Assembly (NCBI RefSeq): GCF_000342045.1
Contig: NZ_AONQ01000004.1
Coordinates: 1-64,000 of the forward strand
Length of the DNA stretch: 64,000 nucleotides
From: Paramagnetospirillum caucaseum
GTDB taxonomy: Bacteria; Pseudomonadota; Alphaproteobacteria; Rhodospirillales; Magnetospirillaceae
Direction: 5' to 3'
The position numbers and the translations under genes were made by a program. Below are positions 52,869-63,319 of this stretch, piece after piece (the first letter of the stretch is position 1; every line of letters starts with the position of its first letter). The notes below the pieces were generated by a model. It worked only from the letters and a program-made list of their open reading frames with translations. It was not told the DNA's origin and did not search any database.

Positions 52869-54335
52869 ATGACCGAACTTTCCGCCCTCGTCGAACGCGT
52901 CGAAAAGCTGCGCGGCACCATGGTTCTGTGCATCGGCGATGCCATGCTGGACCGCTTCGTCTACGGCTCGGTGGAGCGCATCTCCCCCGAGGCGCCCATT
53001 CCCGTCCTGTGCATCGAGCGCGAGACCGCCATGCTGGGCGGGGCCGGCAACGTGGTGCGCAATCTGGTGGCGGTGGGCGCCGCCCCGGCCTTCGTGTCGG
53101 TGGTGGGCGACGACACCGCCGGGCGCGAGGTCACCCGGCTGGTGGGCGAGCACGGCGAGATCGACCCCTGCATCGTGGTCGAGCCCGGCCGCCAGACCAC
53201 CATCAAGACCCGCTTCTTCGCCTCGCACCAGCAATTGCTGCGCGCCGACCGCGAGTCGCGCAGCCCGGTGGGCGACGCCATCCGCGACCAGCTGCTGATC
53301 CGGGTCGAGCGCCTGTTGCCCAAGGCCGGGGTGGTGGTGCTGTCCGATTACGGCAAGGGCGTGCTGGCCGAGCCCATCGCCGCCGAGCTGATCCGCCGGG
53401 CCAAGGCGGCGGGCAAGCAGGTGATCATCGACCCCAAGGGCACCGACTACACCATCTATGCCGGGGCCACCCTGGTGACGCCCAACCGCAAGGAACTGCA
53501 CGAGGCCACCGGCATGGCGGTGGACAGCGACGAGCAGGTGGTGGCGGCGGCGCGCCAGTTGATCGAGGCCTGCGGCTTCGAGGCGGTGCTGGTCACCCGC
53601 AGCCAGGACGGCATGACCCTGGTCCGCGCCGACGGCCAGATCAACCACCTGCCGGCCGAGGCGCGCGAGGTGTTCGACGTGTCCGGCGCCGGCGACACCG
53701 TGGTCGCCACCCTGGCCGCCGCCCTGGCCTCGGGGGCCTCGCTGCCCGAGGCGGCCCATCTGGCCAACGTGGCCGCCGGCATCGTGGTCGGCAAGGTGGG
53801 CACCGCCGTGGCCTATGCCAACGAGTTGGTGGTGGCGCTCCACCACGAGGACCTGACCCTGGGCGAATCCAAGATCGTGCCGGTGGACGTCGCCGCCGAA
53901 CTGGTCGATCGCTGGCGGCGCAAGGGCCAGAAGGTGGGCTTCACCAACGGCTGCTTCGACCTGCTGCATCCCGGTCACGTCTCGATCCTGGCCCAGGCCA
54001 AGGCGGCCTGCGACCGGCTGGTGGTCGGCCTGAACTCCGACGCCTCGGTGCAGCGGCTGAAAGGTCCGACCCGCCCGGTGCAGTCCGAGGCGTCGCGTGC
54101 CACCGTGCTGTCGTCGCTGGCCACCGTCGATCTGGTGGTGATCTTCGGCGAGGACACGCCGCTGGAGGTGATCTGCGAACTGAAGCCCGACGTGCTGGTC
54201 AAGGGCGCCGACTACACCATCGACAAGGTGGTGGGCGCCGACGAGGTGCAGTCGTGGGGCGGCAAGGTGGTGCTGGCCGAACTGGTCGACGGCCAGAGCA
54301 CCACCAACACCATCAGGAAGATGAACGGGAACTGA
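52869..54335 (+). CDS. hldE: Bifunctional heptose kinase/adenylyltransferase
   Basis: 488 residues. Two enzymes of ADP-heptose synthesis for LPS core. The N-terminal ribokinase-like domain (1-320) has [34 protein letters not shown] and [14 protein letters not shown]; the C-terminal nucleotidyltransferase (345-488) has [17 protein letters not shown] and LKGPTRPVQ. The full-length fusion is present. First gene of a run with queF and queG (one base before queF). Confidence 0.97.
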   Translation: MTELSALVERVEKLRGTMVLCIGDAMLDRFVYGSVERISPEAPIPVLCIERETAMLGGAGNVVRNLVAVGAAPAFVSVVGDDTAGREVTRLVGEHGEIDPCIVVEPGRQTTIKTRFFASHQQLLRADRESRSPVGDAIRDQLLIRVERLLPKAGVVVLSDYGKGVLAEPIAAELIRRAKAAGKQVIIDPKGTDYTIYAGATLVTPNRKELHEATGMAVDSDEQVVAAARQLIEACGFEAVLVTRSQDGMTLVRADGQINHLPAEAREVFDVSGAGDTVVATLAAALASGASLPEAAHLANVAAGIVVGKVGTAVAYANELVVALHHEDLTLGESKIVPVDVAAELVDRWRRKGQKVGFTNGCFDLLHPGHVSILAQAKAACDRLVVGLNSDASVQRLKGPTRPVQSEASRATVLSSLATVDLVVIFGEDTPLEVICELKPDVLVKGADYTIDKVVGADEVQSWGGKVVLAELVDGQSTTNTIRKMNGN

Positions 54336-54336
54336 G

Positions 54337-54798
54337 ATGGGAACCGGCACGGAGCATCTTACCCAACTCGGCCAGGCGGCGGCGCTGCCCGACAGCCCTG
54401 ACGCGGCGGTACTGGAAACGGTGCCCAATCCCCATCCCGGCACCCTCTATCTGGTGCGCTTCACCGCGCCCGAGTTCACCTCGCTGTGTCCGATCACCGG
54501 CCAGCCCGATTTCGCCCAACTGGTCATCGACTACGCCCCCGAATGCGCGCTGGTGGAGAGCAAGTCGTTGAAGCTGTTCCTGGGGTCGTTCCGCAATCAC
54601 GGCGCCTTCCACGAGGATTGCACCATCGCCATCGCCAAGCGGCTGGTGGCGGCCTGCCAGCCGAAATGGCTGCGCATCGGCGGCTACTGGTACCCGCGCG
54701 GCGGCATTCCCATCGACGTGTTCTGGCAGACCGGCGCGGCCCCGGACGGGCTGTGGCTGCCCGACCAGGGCGTGGCCGGCTATCGCGGCCGGGGATGA
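54337..54798 (+). CDS. queF: NADPH-dependent 7-cyano-7-deazaguanine reductase
   Basis: 153 residues, the short type of QueF. Reduces preQ0 to preQ1 in queuosine synthesis. The catalytic Cys is in [11 protein letters not shown] and the family motif [21 protein letters not shown] follows. It starts one base after hldE and overlaps queG by four bases (ATGA). Confidence 0.96.
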   Translation: MGTGTEHLTQLGQAAALPDSPDAAVLETVPNPHPGTLYLVRFTAPEFTSLCPITGQPDFAQLVIDYAPECALVESKSLKLFLGSFRNHGAFHEDCTIAIAKRLVAACQPKWLRIGGYWYPRGGIPIDVFWQTGAAPDGLWLPDQGVAGYRGRG

Positions 54799-55850
54799 GT
54801 GGGACGGACGTCAAATCCCTGATCCGCGCCAAGGCCCTGGAGCTGGGCTTTTCCGACGTGGGGTTCGCCCGCGCCCAAGGCTTGCCGGAATGGAAGGCCA
54901 GCCTCGACGCCTATGTGGCCGAGGGCCGCCACGGCACCATGGAATGGATGGCCGAGACCGCCGAACGCCGGGCTGATCCCCAGGTTCTGTGGCCCGAGGC
55001 CCGCTCGGTGATCGTGCTCGGCACCAATTACGCCCCGTCCGGCGATCCGCTGAAGCTCACCCGCCTGCCCGAGCGCGGCAACATCAGCGTCTATGCCCGC
55101 AACCGCGACTATCACGACATGGTCAAGCGGCGGCTCAAGGCCCTGGGCCGCTGGATGGCCGAGGCCTGGGGCGCCCAACTGAAGGTGTTCGTCGATACCG
55201 CCCCGGTGATGGAAAAGCCCCTGGCGGTCCAGGCCGGGCTGGGCTGGCGCGGGCGGCACACCAACATCGTGTCGCGGCGCTTTGGTTCGTGGCTGTTCTT
55301 GGCGGAAGTGTTCACCACAATGGAGATCGAGCCCGACGCGCCGGAGGCCGACCGGTGCGGCTCGTGCCGGGCCTGCGTCGAGGCTTGCCCCACCCATGCC
55401 CTGGACGGCGAGGGGCGTATCGATGCAAGGCGCTGCATCTCCTATCTCACCATCGAGAGCAAGAGCCCCATCCCCGAGGATCTGCGGCCGGACCTGGGCA
55501 ACCGCCTGTATGGCTGCGACGATTGCATGGCGGTCTGCCCGTGGGACAAGTTCGCGCCGCCGACGCGCGAGGCCGACTTTCTGCCCCGCGTCGAACTGAC
55601 GGCGCCGAAGCTGGCCGATCTGGCCCGGCTGGACGAGGAGGGATTCCGCGAGGTGTTCACCGCGTCGCCGGTGAAGCGGGCCGGCTACGAGCGCTTCATG
55701 GCCGGGGTGATGATTGCCATCGGCAACAGCGGCCGTCATGATCTGGCCCGCGAGGCGGAACGGCGGCGGGATGACCCGTCGCCGCTGATCCGCGATGCGG
55801 CCCGGTGGGCCGTTTCAGTCCTCGGCGGCCAGGGCCCGGGCAAGCTGTGA
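54795..55850 (+). CDS. queG: Epoxyqueuosine reductase
   Basis: 351 residues. Converts epoxyqueuosine to queuosine in tRNA with cobalamin and two [4Fe-4S] clusters. Cluster ligands are in [12 protein letters not shown] and [46 protein letters not shown] are family-typical. It is coupled to queF; its last 36 bases overlap the convergent XRE regulator gene. Confidence 0.96.
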   Translation: MSGTDVKSLIRAKALELGFSDVGFARAQGLPEWKASLDAYVAEGRHGTMEWMAETAERRADPQVLWPEARSVIVLGTNYAPSGDPLKLTRLPERGNISVYARNRDYHDMVKRRLKALGRWMAEAWGAQLKVFVDTAPVMEKPLAVQAGLGWRGRHTNIVSRRFGSWLFLAEVFTTMEIEPDAPEADRCGSCRACVEACPTHALDGEGRIDARRCISYLTIESKSPIPEDLRPDLGNRLYGCDDCMAVCPWDKFAPPTREADFLPRVELTAPKLADLARLDEEGFREVFTASPVKRAGYERFMAGVMIAIGNSGRHDLAREAERRRDDPSPLIRDAARWAVSVLGGQGPGKL

Positions 55851-56270
55851 CAGGGCTTCCTGGTGGCGTTCGTTGGTGATGGAGGTGAAGTTGCGCGCCA
55901 GTTCCAGGCACATGCGCTGGCGGGCGTTCAGATCGCTGGCCCGCCGGTTGTCCAGGCCTTCGTAGAAGAAGCCCACCGGCACGCCCAGGACCTGGGCGAT
56001 CTCGAACAGGCGCCCGGCCGAGATGCGGTTGATGCCGCGCTCATATTTATGGGCCTGCTGGTAGGTGACGCCGATCAGGTCGGCCATCTGCTGCTGCGAC
56101 AGACCGAGCATGATGCGCCGCTCGCGGATGCGGCTGCCCACATGCTTGTCGGTATCGTTGGCCCGGTTCATGGGGCGGGCGGGTTTTGCTCCGGCACGTA
56201 TCGGCATGGCGTTCAGTTGGTCTCTGGCTAAACCGCGTTCAAGCCGCGATTGCTTCGCTGTATCAGGCAT
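55815..56270 (-). CDS. XRE-family transcriptional regulator
   Basis: 151 residues. The HTH (residues 44-100, VGSRIRERRIMLGLSQQQMADLIGVTYQQAHKYERGINRISAGRLFEIAQVLGVPVGFFYEG) is of the type common in alphaproteobacteria, followed by a helical C-terminus ([35 protein letters not shown]). I chose ATG 56270 because GGGAAGGG lies just upstream; ATG 56171 would give a shorter protein without a ribosome site. Its 3' end overlaps queG by 36 bases. A dyad upstream (56323-56337) may be its operator. Confidence 0.85.
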   Translation of the reverse strand: MPDTAKQSRLERGLARDQLNAMPIRAGAKPARPMNRANDTDKHVGSRIRERRIMLGLSQQQMADLIGVTYQQAHKYERGINRISAGRLFEIAQVLGVPVGFFYEGLDNRRASDLNARQRMCLELARNFTSITNERHQEALSQLARALAAED

Positions 56271-56544
56271 GGCTACCCTTCCCCGTGCATAGTCGGAATT
56301 GATAAGGCAAGCAACCCGAAACTCCGAAAGTATCGGAAACCCGAAACCTATATTTAATCGGTCGAGTATAAGATTTTAATTTACTGTGTATATGTCTTGG
56401 TGTGTCGCGCAACCGGGGCGCTCCGGCCCTCCGCCCCGAGGGGTGCCCGAAGCCATTCCGACGAGACAGCCTCGTCGAATGCATATGGCGACGGTCACAT
56501 GGAGCGACCAGATAGAAACGAAAGAATAGGGCTGAAGGCCTAGC
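56271..56544. other. AT-rich leader with possible XRE operator
   Basis: No gene seen in 274 bases. Between 56316 and 56347 TCCGA-N5-TCGGA (56323-56337) is flanked by direct repeats CCGAAAC (56316-56322, 56341-56347), which looks like regulator binding sites next to the XRE gene. The rest, up to about 56400, is AT-rich promoter-like; beyond that GC-rich with no clear signal. Confidence 0.4.
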
Positions 56545-57018
56545 CTATACGGTCAGGTCGACGCCCCGCCCGGACGAGGCCGCGGGATTGGGCGACAGGA
56601 CCTCGAACTCCACCCGGCGGGAACGGCCCGACAGGGTCGAGGCGCGGTCCACGGCGTCGGCATAGGCGGTGTTGCCGTAGGCGGCGCTGCCGGCCACCGT
56701 GGCGGATACCCTTTCCGAGGTTTCCCCGTCCTGCTCCTGGGCCAGGGCCTGGGTCAGGAAGGCGGAAGAGGGGCGAGGAGTGGAGGCCTGCTCCTGCTCG
56801 CGGCGGTCGCTGTCGAGGGTCTGGCGGCGCTGCTCGGTCTTCGCCTCGGCAGCCTGTTGCTGCTGGGCGGAGGATTGCTCCTCGACCTGGGTATTGTCCC
56901 TGGGGTCGAAGCGGTTGCTGACCGCCTGGGTCGCCGCCACGTTGCCGGCCCGCAACGCCCTGATCGCGTCGATCAGGTTCGCTGTGCTGCTTGAGCCGGT
57001 GATGGCGCCGATGGACAA
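56545..57018 (-). CDS. Protein of unknown function
   Basis: 157 residues. Starts MSIGAITGSSSTANLIDAIRALRAGNVAATQAVSNRF, then a Gln/Glu-rich, probably coiled or disordered middle (QVEEQSSAQQQQAAEAKTEQRRQ) and a Ser/Thr-rich C-terminus ending GRGVDLTV. No signal peptide. The composition resembles secreted or flagellar-associated filler proteins, but I do not recognise a family. Confidence 0.55.
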   Translation of the reverse strand: MSIGAITGSSSTANLIDAIRALRAGNVAATQAVSNRFDPRDNTQVEEQSSAQQQQAAEAKTEQRRQTLDSDRREQEQASTPRPSSAFLTQALAQEQDGETSERVSATVAGSAAYGNTAYADAVDRASTLSGRSRRVEFEVLSPNPAASSGRGVDLTV

Positions 57019-57128
57019 CGGTTCCGCTCCGCCGAAGGGTTAAGAAATCGATAATACCCATCGGCGGAGGATTTTCGCAATCGGGTGGAGGCCCGGTGCG
57101 CGATTATTTTGCCGCGCCGTGCGCGCGG

Positions 57129-57728
57129 TTATTTCCCCGGGCCGTGCATGCGCTCGTGCATGGCCCGGTGGTCGGGGTCCCGCATGTGCTCTTCGTGCAT
57201 GGAGCGGTCGGCCGGGTCCTTCATGTGCTGGTCGTGCATGGCCGGGTCATGGGCGTGGCCGTCGGGCATGGCGGGTGCGGCGCCGGGCGGCGCGGCGCCC
57301 TGGGCGACCACCGTCACCGGGACGGTGACCGGCGGGGCCTTGGCGAAGGTCAGCGTCAGGGGAAGGCTCTGGCCGGCGCCGAGGCGGGCCTTGAGGCCGT
57401 CCAGCATGATGTGCAGGCCGCCGGGGCTGAAACGAAGCGCCGCGCCGGGGGCAAGCTCGATGGAATCCTGCCGCTGCATCTTCATGGCGCCGTCGGCGTG
57501 GACGTGGCGGTGGAATTCCACCTTCGCGGCGGCGGGGCTGCTGGCGGAAACCAGCCGGTCGGCCTCGGCCCCCGTATTGGTCAGCGTGATGAAGACCATG
57601 CCCACCCTGGTGTCGGGGCCGGTGGCCCGCGCCCAGGCATCCGCCGTGCTGATCTGGGCTTCGGCGGCGCCGGCCGCCTGTCCCCAACCGAGAGCCAGGG
57701 CGAGGGCAATTCCCAGAACGGTCTTCAT
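57129..57728 (-). CDS. PCu(A)C-type copper chaperone with His/Met-rich tail
   Basis: 199 residues with a signal peptide (MKTVLGIALALALGWGQAAGAAE). The PCu(A)C domain (25-145) has the copper site spread over EFHRHVHADGAMKMQ and GGLHIML. These periplasmic proteins deliver Cu(I) to cytochrome oxidase CuA or hold copper. The last ~47 residues are an added tail very rich in His and Met (GHAHDPAMHDQHMKDP...HEEHMRDPDHRAMHERMHGPGK), likely to bind further copper. Divergent from a HugZ-like gene. Confidence 0.92.
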   Translation of the reverse strand: MKTVLGIALALALGWGQAAGAAEAQISTADAWARATGPDTRVGMVFITLTNTGAEADRLVSASSPAAAKVEFHRHVHADGAMKMQRQDSIELAPGAALRFSPGGLHIMLDGLKARLGAGQSLPLTLTFAKAPPVTVPVTVVAQGAAPPGAAPAMPDGHAHDPAMHDQHMKDPADRSMHEEHMRDPDHRAMHERMHGPGK

Positions 57729-57797
57729 CTGCGATGATCTCCGGCAAGACGGGGGCGCGACAAGGCGCCATTGAACTCCGGGGGGACGGGGAAAGCA

Positions 57798-58541
57798 ATG
57801 AACGAAAAGCCCGAAACGGCCGCCGCCGCCCTGCCCGCCAACAACCGCGCGGCGCTGCGCCGGGTGGCGCGGGCGGTCCGCAAGGCGGCGCTGGCCACCA
57901 GCCTGGCCGAGGGCAAAGACAGCCGTCCCTATGTTTCGTTGGTCACCCTGGCCTTCGATCACGACCTGTCGCCCATCCTGCTGCTGTCGCGGCTGGCCGA
58001 CCATACCCGCAACCTGCTGGCCGACGGCCGTGCCGCCCTGCTGCTCGACGGCACCGACGGCCATGCCAATCCCCAGACCGGGCCGCGCGTCACCCTGACC
58101 GGCAGCGTGGCGGAGAACGACGATCCCCGGCTGCGCCGCCGCTTCCTGGCGCGGCATCCCGGGGCGGCGCTCTATGCCGGCTTCGGTGATTTCGCCATCT
58201 GGCGGATGAGTGTCGAGCGGGCCCATTTCGTCGGCGGCTTCGGCCGTGCCGTGTGGTTCGACGCGCCGCTGGTGGCGCCGGAGCAGGCGGCCCTGATGGC
58301 CGGGGCCGAGGATTCCGTCCTGGAGGCTGTCAACGGCGGCCGTCCCGAACTGGTCGCCGCCCTGGCCGCGCGGGCCGGCGGCGTGGCGGGATGTGGCTGG
58401 CGGCTGGCCGGCATCGATCCCGACGGCTGCGAGCTGGAGGCCGGCGAGACGCAGCTGCGTCTGTCCTTCGATCTGGGTCCCGACGAAGCGCGTCCCCCGC
58501 TTTCCTGCCTGCAAACCCTGGCGGAGAGCCAATCAAACTGA
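57798..58541 (+). CDS. HugZ-like heme utilisation / PNPOx-fold protein
   Basis: 247 residues. N-terminal split-barrel domain of the pyridoxamine phosphate oxidase fold (RKAALATSLAEGKDSRPYVSLVTLAFDHDLSPILLLSRLADHTRNLLADGRAALLLDG) with a C-terminal ~80-residue DUF2470-like extension, as in HugZ, which degrades heme. ARHPGAALYAGFGDFAIWRMSVERAHFVGGFGRA fits the family. The active-site His of HugZ near the C-terminus is not clear. GGGGAAAGC precedes ATG 57798. Confidence 0.8.
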   Translation: MNEKPETAAAALPANNRAALRRVARAVRKAALATSLAEGKDSRPYVSLVTLAFDHDLSPILLLSRLADHTRNLLADGRAALLLDGTDGHANPQTGPRVTLTGSVAENDDPRLRRRFLARHPGAALYAGFGDFAIWRMSVERAHFVGGFGRAVWFDAPLVAPEQAALMAGAEDSVLEAVNGGRPELVAALAARAGGVAGCGWRLAGIDPDGCELEAGETQLRLSFDLGPDEARPPLSCLQTLAESQSN

Positions 58542-58787
58542 TGCGTCGTCGATGCGAATCTGTATCGCTTCAATCCTGCCGTTCTTAAGAATCAGTGAAT
58601 TTTTCCCACCAAGAGCATTGCTCCTGGGACGGCGGGCGGCTATCTTCGCGTCCTCTTTCGCGGCGGCGGCGCAATCCTCAGAAAAAGCGCCTGACCGGCG
58701 GCCGGTCCAAGGAAGGCCCGATCGCTTCGGGGGTATCGTCCCCCGGGCGGCGGGAGGATCGGGTCCTCCGGTCTTTAACGGAGTAGG

Positions 58788-60641
58788 ATGGAAATGACCA
58801 AGAGCGGTATTCCTGGCGGAACCACCATGAACGCCAAATTGCTGGCGTGGGTCGACGAGATGGCGCGGCTGTGCCGTCCCTCCGGCATCCACATCTGCGA
58901 CGGTTCCCAGAAGGAATACGATGCGCTGTGCGAGATGATGGTCGCCGGCGGCACCATGATCAAGCTGAACCCGGCCAAGCGTCCCGGTTCCTATCTCTGC
59001 CGTTCCGACCCCCGCGACGTGGCGCGCGTCGAGGACCGCACCTTCATCTGCTCGCACAACAAGAACGACGCCGGCCCCACCAACAACTGGGTCGATCCGC
59101 GCGAGATGAAGGCGCGCATGACCAAGCTGTACGACGGCTGCATGAAGGGCCGCACCATGTACGTGGTGCCGTTCTCCATGGGCCCGCTGGGCTCGAACAT
59201 CGCCCATATCGGCGTGCAGATCACCGATTCCGCCTATGCCGCCGCCAACATGCGCATCATGACCCGCATGGGCCAGCCGGTGCTGGACATCCTGGGCGCC
59301 GATGGCGATTACGTCGAGTGCCTGCACTCGGTGGGCCAGCCCCTGGCCGAGGGCGAGAAGGACGTCGCCTGGCCGTGCAATCCCGACAACATCACCATCG
59401 CCCACTTCCCCGAGGACCGGCAGATCTGGTCGTTCGGCTCGGGCTACGGCGGCAACGCCCTGCTGGGCAAGAAGTGCTTCGCGCTGCGCATCGCCTCGGC
59501 CATGGCCCGCGACGAGGGCTGGCTGGCCGAGCACATGCTGATCGTCGGCGTGGAAAGCCCCCAGGGCGAGAAGACCTACGTCGCCGCCGCCTTCCCCAGC
59601 GCCTGCGGCAAGACCAACTTTGCCATGCTGGTGCCGCCCAAGGGCTTCGAGGGCTGGAAGATCTTCACCGTCGGCGACGATATCGCCTGGATCAAGCCCG
59701 GCCCGGATGGCCGCTTCTACGCCATCAATCCGGAAGCCGGCTTCTTCGGCGTGGCGCCGGGGACCGGCGCCACCACCAATCCCAGCGCCATCGCCGCCTG
59801 CGCCAGCAACTCCATCTTCACCAACGTCGCCCTGACCGATGACGGCGACGTGTGGTGGGAAGGCCTGACCGACGCGCCCCCCGCCCATCTGATCGACTGG
59901 AAGGGCAAGGACTGGACGCCGGACTCCAAGGACCCGGCCGCCCATCCCAACGCCCGCTTCACAGCGCCGGTCAGCCAGTGCCCCAGCGTCGACCCCGATT
60001 GGGAGAACCCGGCCGGCGTGCCCATCTCGGCCTTCATCGTCGGCGGCCGCCTGTCCAAGAACGCCCCGCTGGTCACCCAGGCCTTCAACTGGGCGCACGG
60101 CGTCTATCTCGGTGCCACCATGGGCTCGGAAGCCACCGCCGCCGCCGTCGGCCAGGCCGCCATCCGCCGCGATCCCTTCGCCATGCTGCCGTTCTGCGGC
60201 TACAACATGGCCGACTACTTCAACCACTGGCTCAACATGGGCCGCACCGTGAAGAACCCGCCGCCGATCTTCCGCGTCAACTGGTTCCGCCGCGACGAGA
60301 ACAACAAGTTCATGTGGCCGGGCTACGGCCAGAACATGCGCGTGCTGAAGTGGATCGTCGACCGGGTCCAGGGCAAGGCCCGCGCCGTGGAAAGCCCCAT
60401 CGGCCTGGTCCCCAAGTACGAGGACCTGGAGTGGAGCGGGCTGGACTATCCGCGCGACAAGTTCAAGGAACTGATGCGCATCGACCGCGAGGCCGGCGTC
60501 GCCGACGCCCGCAGCCAGGAAGAGCTGTTCGACAAGTTCTTCGACCGCGTGCCGAAGGAGATGCTGTTCGAGCGTGAACTGCTGAAGTCGCGCCTGTGGC
60601 GCGCTCCCGCCGTGTGGGAGATGGCCAGCGAGGAAATCTAG
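58788..60641 (+). CDS. pckG: Phosphoenolpyruvate carboxykinase (GTP)
   Basis: 617 residues of the GTP-dependent type. Converts oxaloacetate to PEP in gluconeogenesis. The kinase loop [38 protein letters not shown] and [22 protein letters not shown] mark the family. Many alphaproteobacteria use the ATP enzyme instead. A 246-base leader contains a hairpin GGAGGA/TCCTCC (58753-58769) just before the ribosome site, and a strong terminator follows inside the convergent gene. Confidence 0.96.
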   Translation: MEMTKSGIPGGTTMNAKLLAWVDEMARLCRPSGIHICDGSQKEYDALCEMMVAGGTMIKLNPAKRPGSYLCRSDPRDVARVEDRTFICSHNKNDAGPTNNWVDPREMKARMTKLYDGCMKGRTMYVVPFSMGPLGSNIAHIGVQITDSAYAAANMRIMTRMGQPVLDILGADGDYVECLHSVGQPLAEGEKDVAWPCNPDNITIAHFPEDRQIWSFGSGYGGNALLGKKCFALRIASAMARDEGWLAEHMLIVGVESPQGEKTYVAAAFPSACGKTNFAMLVPPKGFEGWKIFTVGDDIAWIKPGPDGRFYAINPEAGFFGVAPGTGATTNPSAIAACASNSIFTNVALTDDGDVWWEGLTDAPPAHLIDWKGKDWTPDSKDPAAHPNARFTAPVSQCPSVDPDWENPAGVPISAFIVGGRLSKNAPLVTQAFNWAHGVYLGATMGSEATAAAVGQAAIRRDPFAMLPFCGYNMADYFNHWLNMGRTVKNPPPIFRVNWFRRDENNKFMWPGYGQNMRVLKWIVDRVQGKARAVESPIGLVPKYEDLEWSGLDYPRDKFKELMRIDREAGVADARSQEELFDKFFDRVPKEMLFERELLKSRLWRAPAVWEMASEEI

Positions 60642-61093
60642 TTGGCCGGACCCGGCTGACCGGAGCTTTCGGCCCCCTGCCCGGAAACGGGCGGGGGGTC
60701 TTGCTTTTCGGAGGGCGCTTTGCCGGCATAGGGCGAGACCGCATGGCCGATATTGCGCATCTGCTTGGTGCTGTCGCCCGACCAGGAATGGAAGCGCAGG
60801 GTGCCGTCGGGGCTGAACATCAGCCCGGCCTCACCGCTTTTCACGTCCCAGCCGCCCCAGACATGGGAGGCCACCGGGACGAAATTGACCATCCGCGGGC
60901 CGGAGCGTTGCGCCACGTAGGTCAGCATGCGCGAGCCGTCGGACAGGACCTCGTCGCGGTCGGGCGAGCCCAGCAGGGCGACGGCCTCGTCCACGGTGGA
61001 CTTGCCGCTCTGCAGCCGGGCCAGCTTGTCGGGATTGGCGCCCGAGCATCCCGCCAGCATCGCCACAGCCGCCACCGTCGCCAAAAATCGCAT
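60638..61093 (-). CDS. Predicted small lipoprotein (SmpA/OmlA-like)
   Basis: 151 residues. Lipoprotein signal [18 protein letters not shown] with LAGC lipobox. [43 protein letters not shown] matches the SmpA/BamE-like pattern, in which such proteins sit at the outer membrane. The C-terminus ([22 protein letters not shown]) is disordered, and the bases coding for it contain the pckG terminator. GGGGAG precedes ATG 61093. The stop overlaps the convergent pckG by four bases. Confidence 0.75.
   Translation of the reverse strand: MRFLATVAAVAMLAGCSGANPDKLARLQSGKSTVDEAVALLGSPDRDEVLSDGSRMLTYVAQRSGPRMVNFVPVASHVWGGWDVKSGEAGLMFSPDGTLRFHSWSGDSTKQMRNIGHAVSPYAGKAPSEKQDPPPVSGQGAESSGQPGPAN
60673..60708 (+). 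terminator. Rho-independent terminator of pckG inside the convergent gene
   Basis: CCCCCTGCCCG (60673-60683) pairs with CGGGCGGGGGG (60688-60698, one G-U) around a GAAA tetraloop and is followed by TCTTGCTTTT. It lies within the coding region of the lipoprotein on the other strand, so both functions use the same bases. Confidence 0.8.
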
Positions 61094-61295
61094 GGAACCG
61101 CTCCCCATCTGATCGCGGCCCATCATGGCCCAAGCCGGCGGATCGGGCAATCGTGGGAGCGGTTCCCTACGCCAAAGGTCCGGGATGAGGGCGGGGCCGG
61201 ATTGGGGGGTTGCCTTCAAAGCCGCCTTCGCCTAGCCTTCGCGCCTACACGGAGTCGCATAATCTTTAATGGCGGCGCCGGAAGAAGGGGAAGAG

Positions 61296-63311
61296 ATGGT
61301 GACCATGAACGGATTGGACCGGCGGGCGATGGCGCTCGCGGTGATGGGATTGCTTGCGCCTGTCGCGGGGGCCTTGGCGGAGGAAGAGGTCGTCGACACC
61401 GTGGTGGTGTCGGATACGGCCGGACGCAGCGCCAAATCCGCCGTCTCATCCTCGCCGGAAGCCTTGCCGGCCTCGGTGACGGTGATGACCGCCGAGGAGA
61501 TCGGACGCCGTCCGGTCAGCCACTACACCGACCTGTTCCGGCCGGTGGCCGGCATGGCCATCGGGCGGTTCCAGCCCGGCGGGCTGGCGGTGGGCATCGC
61601 CATGCGCGGCTATTCCTCCGGCAATCACGGCCGCGAACTGGCCCGCGTGGTGGACGGCATGCCGCTGTCCACGGTGGGCAATATCGGTTCCGCCGATCTC
61701 AACTGGATCATGCCCGAGATGATCGAGCGGGTAGAGGTGATCCGCGGCCCGTTCAGCGCCGAATACGGCGAGGACGCCCTGGGCGGGGCCATCGCCATGA
61801 TCTCCAGGCGGGCCGGGGCCACCCCCATGCTGGCCCTGTCGGGCGGCTCGTCCGCCACCAAACGCGGCATGGCGTCCTACAGCCGGGCCGGGGCGGTCCT
61901 GCCCGGCGGGCTGGTTCCCTACGTGGCGGCCGAGGCCTTTCAGACCGAGGGCTGGCACGACAATTCCGCCTATCTGCGCCGGAACGGCTTCGCCAAGCTG
62001 TCCAAGGATCTGGACGGCGGCATCCTGTCGGTGCGCCTGCAGGCCTCGGACGGCGATTGGGGGGCGCCCAACTACTTCCCCATCGCCGCCTACCGCAACG
62101 GCACGGTGTCGGAACGCGCCGCCGTCAGTCCCAGCGATGGCGGCCTGAGCGGCCTGCGCATGGCGGTGCTCAACTGGATGCCCGCCAACGCGGATCAGGG
62201 ATGGACGGCCAATGCCTACGCCTACAACAATGAGTTCGTCCGCTACGCCACCACCTATGCCACCGGCCAGCAGGTGCGCACCGCCGACCGCCGCAACGTG
62301 GGCGGCGCCACCGTCAAGCGGAGCTGGAGCGGCGAGGTGGCGGGCCTGCCCGGTCTGCTGCTGGTGGGCGGCGATCTGCGCCACGACGACGCTTCCACCG
62401 CCCGGAGCAACACCACTGCCCGGAATTTCCAGTCCTGGGTCTATGACGTGGACTACGGCCGTACCCTGCTGGCCGGCTTCACCCAGGGACAGGTCAAGCC
62501 GCTCCGCTGGGTCAAGCTGACCCTCGGCGGGCGCTACGATCAGGCGTGGTTCGACGTGGACGACAAGCGGGTCTCGGCCGCCTCGGGAGAGCAGGAGACC
62601 GGCGCCTTCAGCCCCAAGGCGGGCATCACCGTCACGCCGCTGCCCGGACTCGACCTGTTCTTCAACCATGGCCGGGGCTTCCGCATGCCCAACGTGCCCG
62701 ACGAATTGCGCACCAACCTGGCCATGAAGGCTCAGAAGCTGACCAGCCAGGAGGCCGGACTCCAGGTGGAACTGCCCCTGGACGCCACCTTGCGGGGGAC
62801 GGTCTGGCACACCACCCAGGATTCGGAAATCCGCTCGGTGGGGGGGATCTACCAGAATCTGGGCGCCTCGCAGCGCGACGGCATCGACCTGGAGGCCCGC
62901 ATCCATCTGGTCAAGGACAGGGACGACCTGCTCGGCCTCCATGCCTCGGCCACCCGCGTCGTGGCCAGGCTGCTCGACCGGGCGCCGTCCACCAAGGTCA
63001 CCGACGTGCCCGACTACATCGTCAATGTGGGCGCCGAGGGACGCCACGCCTTCGATGACGGCGATTATCTGGCCGGCTCGCTCAATATCCAGGTCAACGG
63101 CCGCAAATACGCCAGCGACACCGCCAGCTTGCGGACCAAGCCCTACGAGGTGGTGCAGTCGCGCCTGGAATACGGCTTCGCCTCGGGCCTGTCGGTATTT
63201 GCCGACGGAACCTGGGTCCTGGGCGACCGCTACGCCGAACTGGCCTCCGCCACCATCATCGTCCAGCCGGAATTCACCGCCATGACCGGCATCGTCTACC
63301 GTTTCCAGTGA
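61296..63311 (+). CDS. TonB-dependent outer-membrane receptor
   Basis: 671 residues. Signal peptide MVTMNGLDRRAMALAVMGLLAPVAGALAEEE, then the TonB-box-like region (VVDTVVVSD), plug domain (SVTVMTAEEIGRRPVSHYTDLFRPVAGM; GYSSGNHGRELARVVDGMPLSTVGNIGSADLNWIMPEMIERVEVIRGPFSAEYGEDALGG) and a 22-strand barrel ending in GIVYRFQ. Takes up an iron, cobalamin or other metal chelate using TonB energy. AGGGGAAGAG precedes ATG 61296. The next gene follows after eight bases. Confidence 0.92.
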   Translation: MVTMNGLDRRAMALAVMGLLAPVAGALAEEEVVDTVVVSDTAGRSAKSAVSSSPEALPASVTVMTAEEIGRRPVSHYTDLFRPVAGMAIGRFQPGGLAVGIAMRGYSSGNHGRELARVVDGMPLSTVGNIGSADLNWIMPEMIERVEVIRGPFSAEYGEDALGGAIAMISRRAGATPMLALSGGSSATKRGMASYSRAGAVLPGGLVPYVAAEAFQTEGWHDNSAYLRRNGFAKLSKDLDGGILSVRLQASDGDWGAPNYFPIAAYRNGTVSERAAVSPSDGGLSGLRMAVLNWMPANADQGWTANAYAYNNEFVRYATTYATGQQVRTADRRNVGGATVKRSWSGEVAGLPGLLLVGGDLRHDDASTARSNTTARNFQSWVYDVDYGRTLLAGFTQGQVKPLRWVKLTLGGRYDQAWFDVDDKRVSAASGEQETGAFSPKAGITVTPLPGLDLFFNHGRGFRMPNVPDELRTNLAMKAQKLTSQEAGLQVELPLDATLRGTVWHTTQDSEIRSVGGIYQNLGASQRDGIDLEARIHLVKDRDDLLGLHASATRVVARLLDRAPSTKVTDVPDYIVNVGAEGRHAFDDGDYLAGSLNIQVNGRKYASDTASLRTKPYEVVQSRLEYGFASGLSVFADGTWVLGDRYAELASATIIVQPEFTAMTGIVYRFQ

Positions 63312-63319
63312 GGATCGCC

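Noticed and set aside
52542-54443. A 633-residue minus-strand frame opposite hldE
   Set aside because: Shadow frame; hldE is complete and motif-rich on the plus strand.
58533-60227. A 564-residue minus-strand frame opposite pckG
   Set aside because: Shadow frame without recognisable domains.
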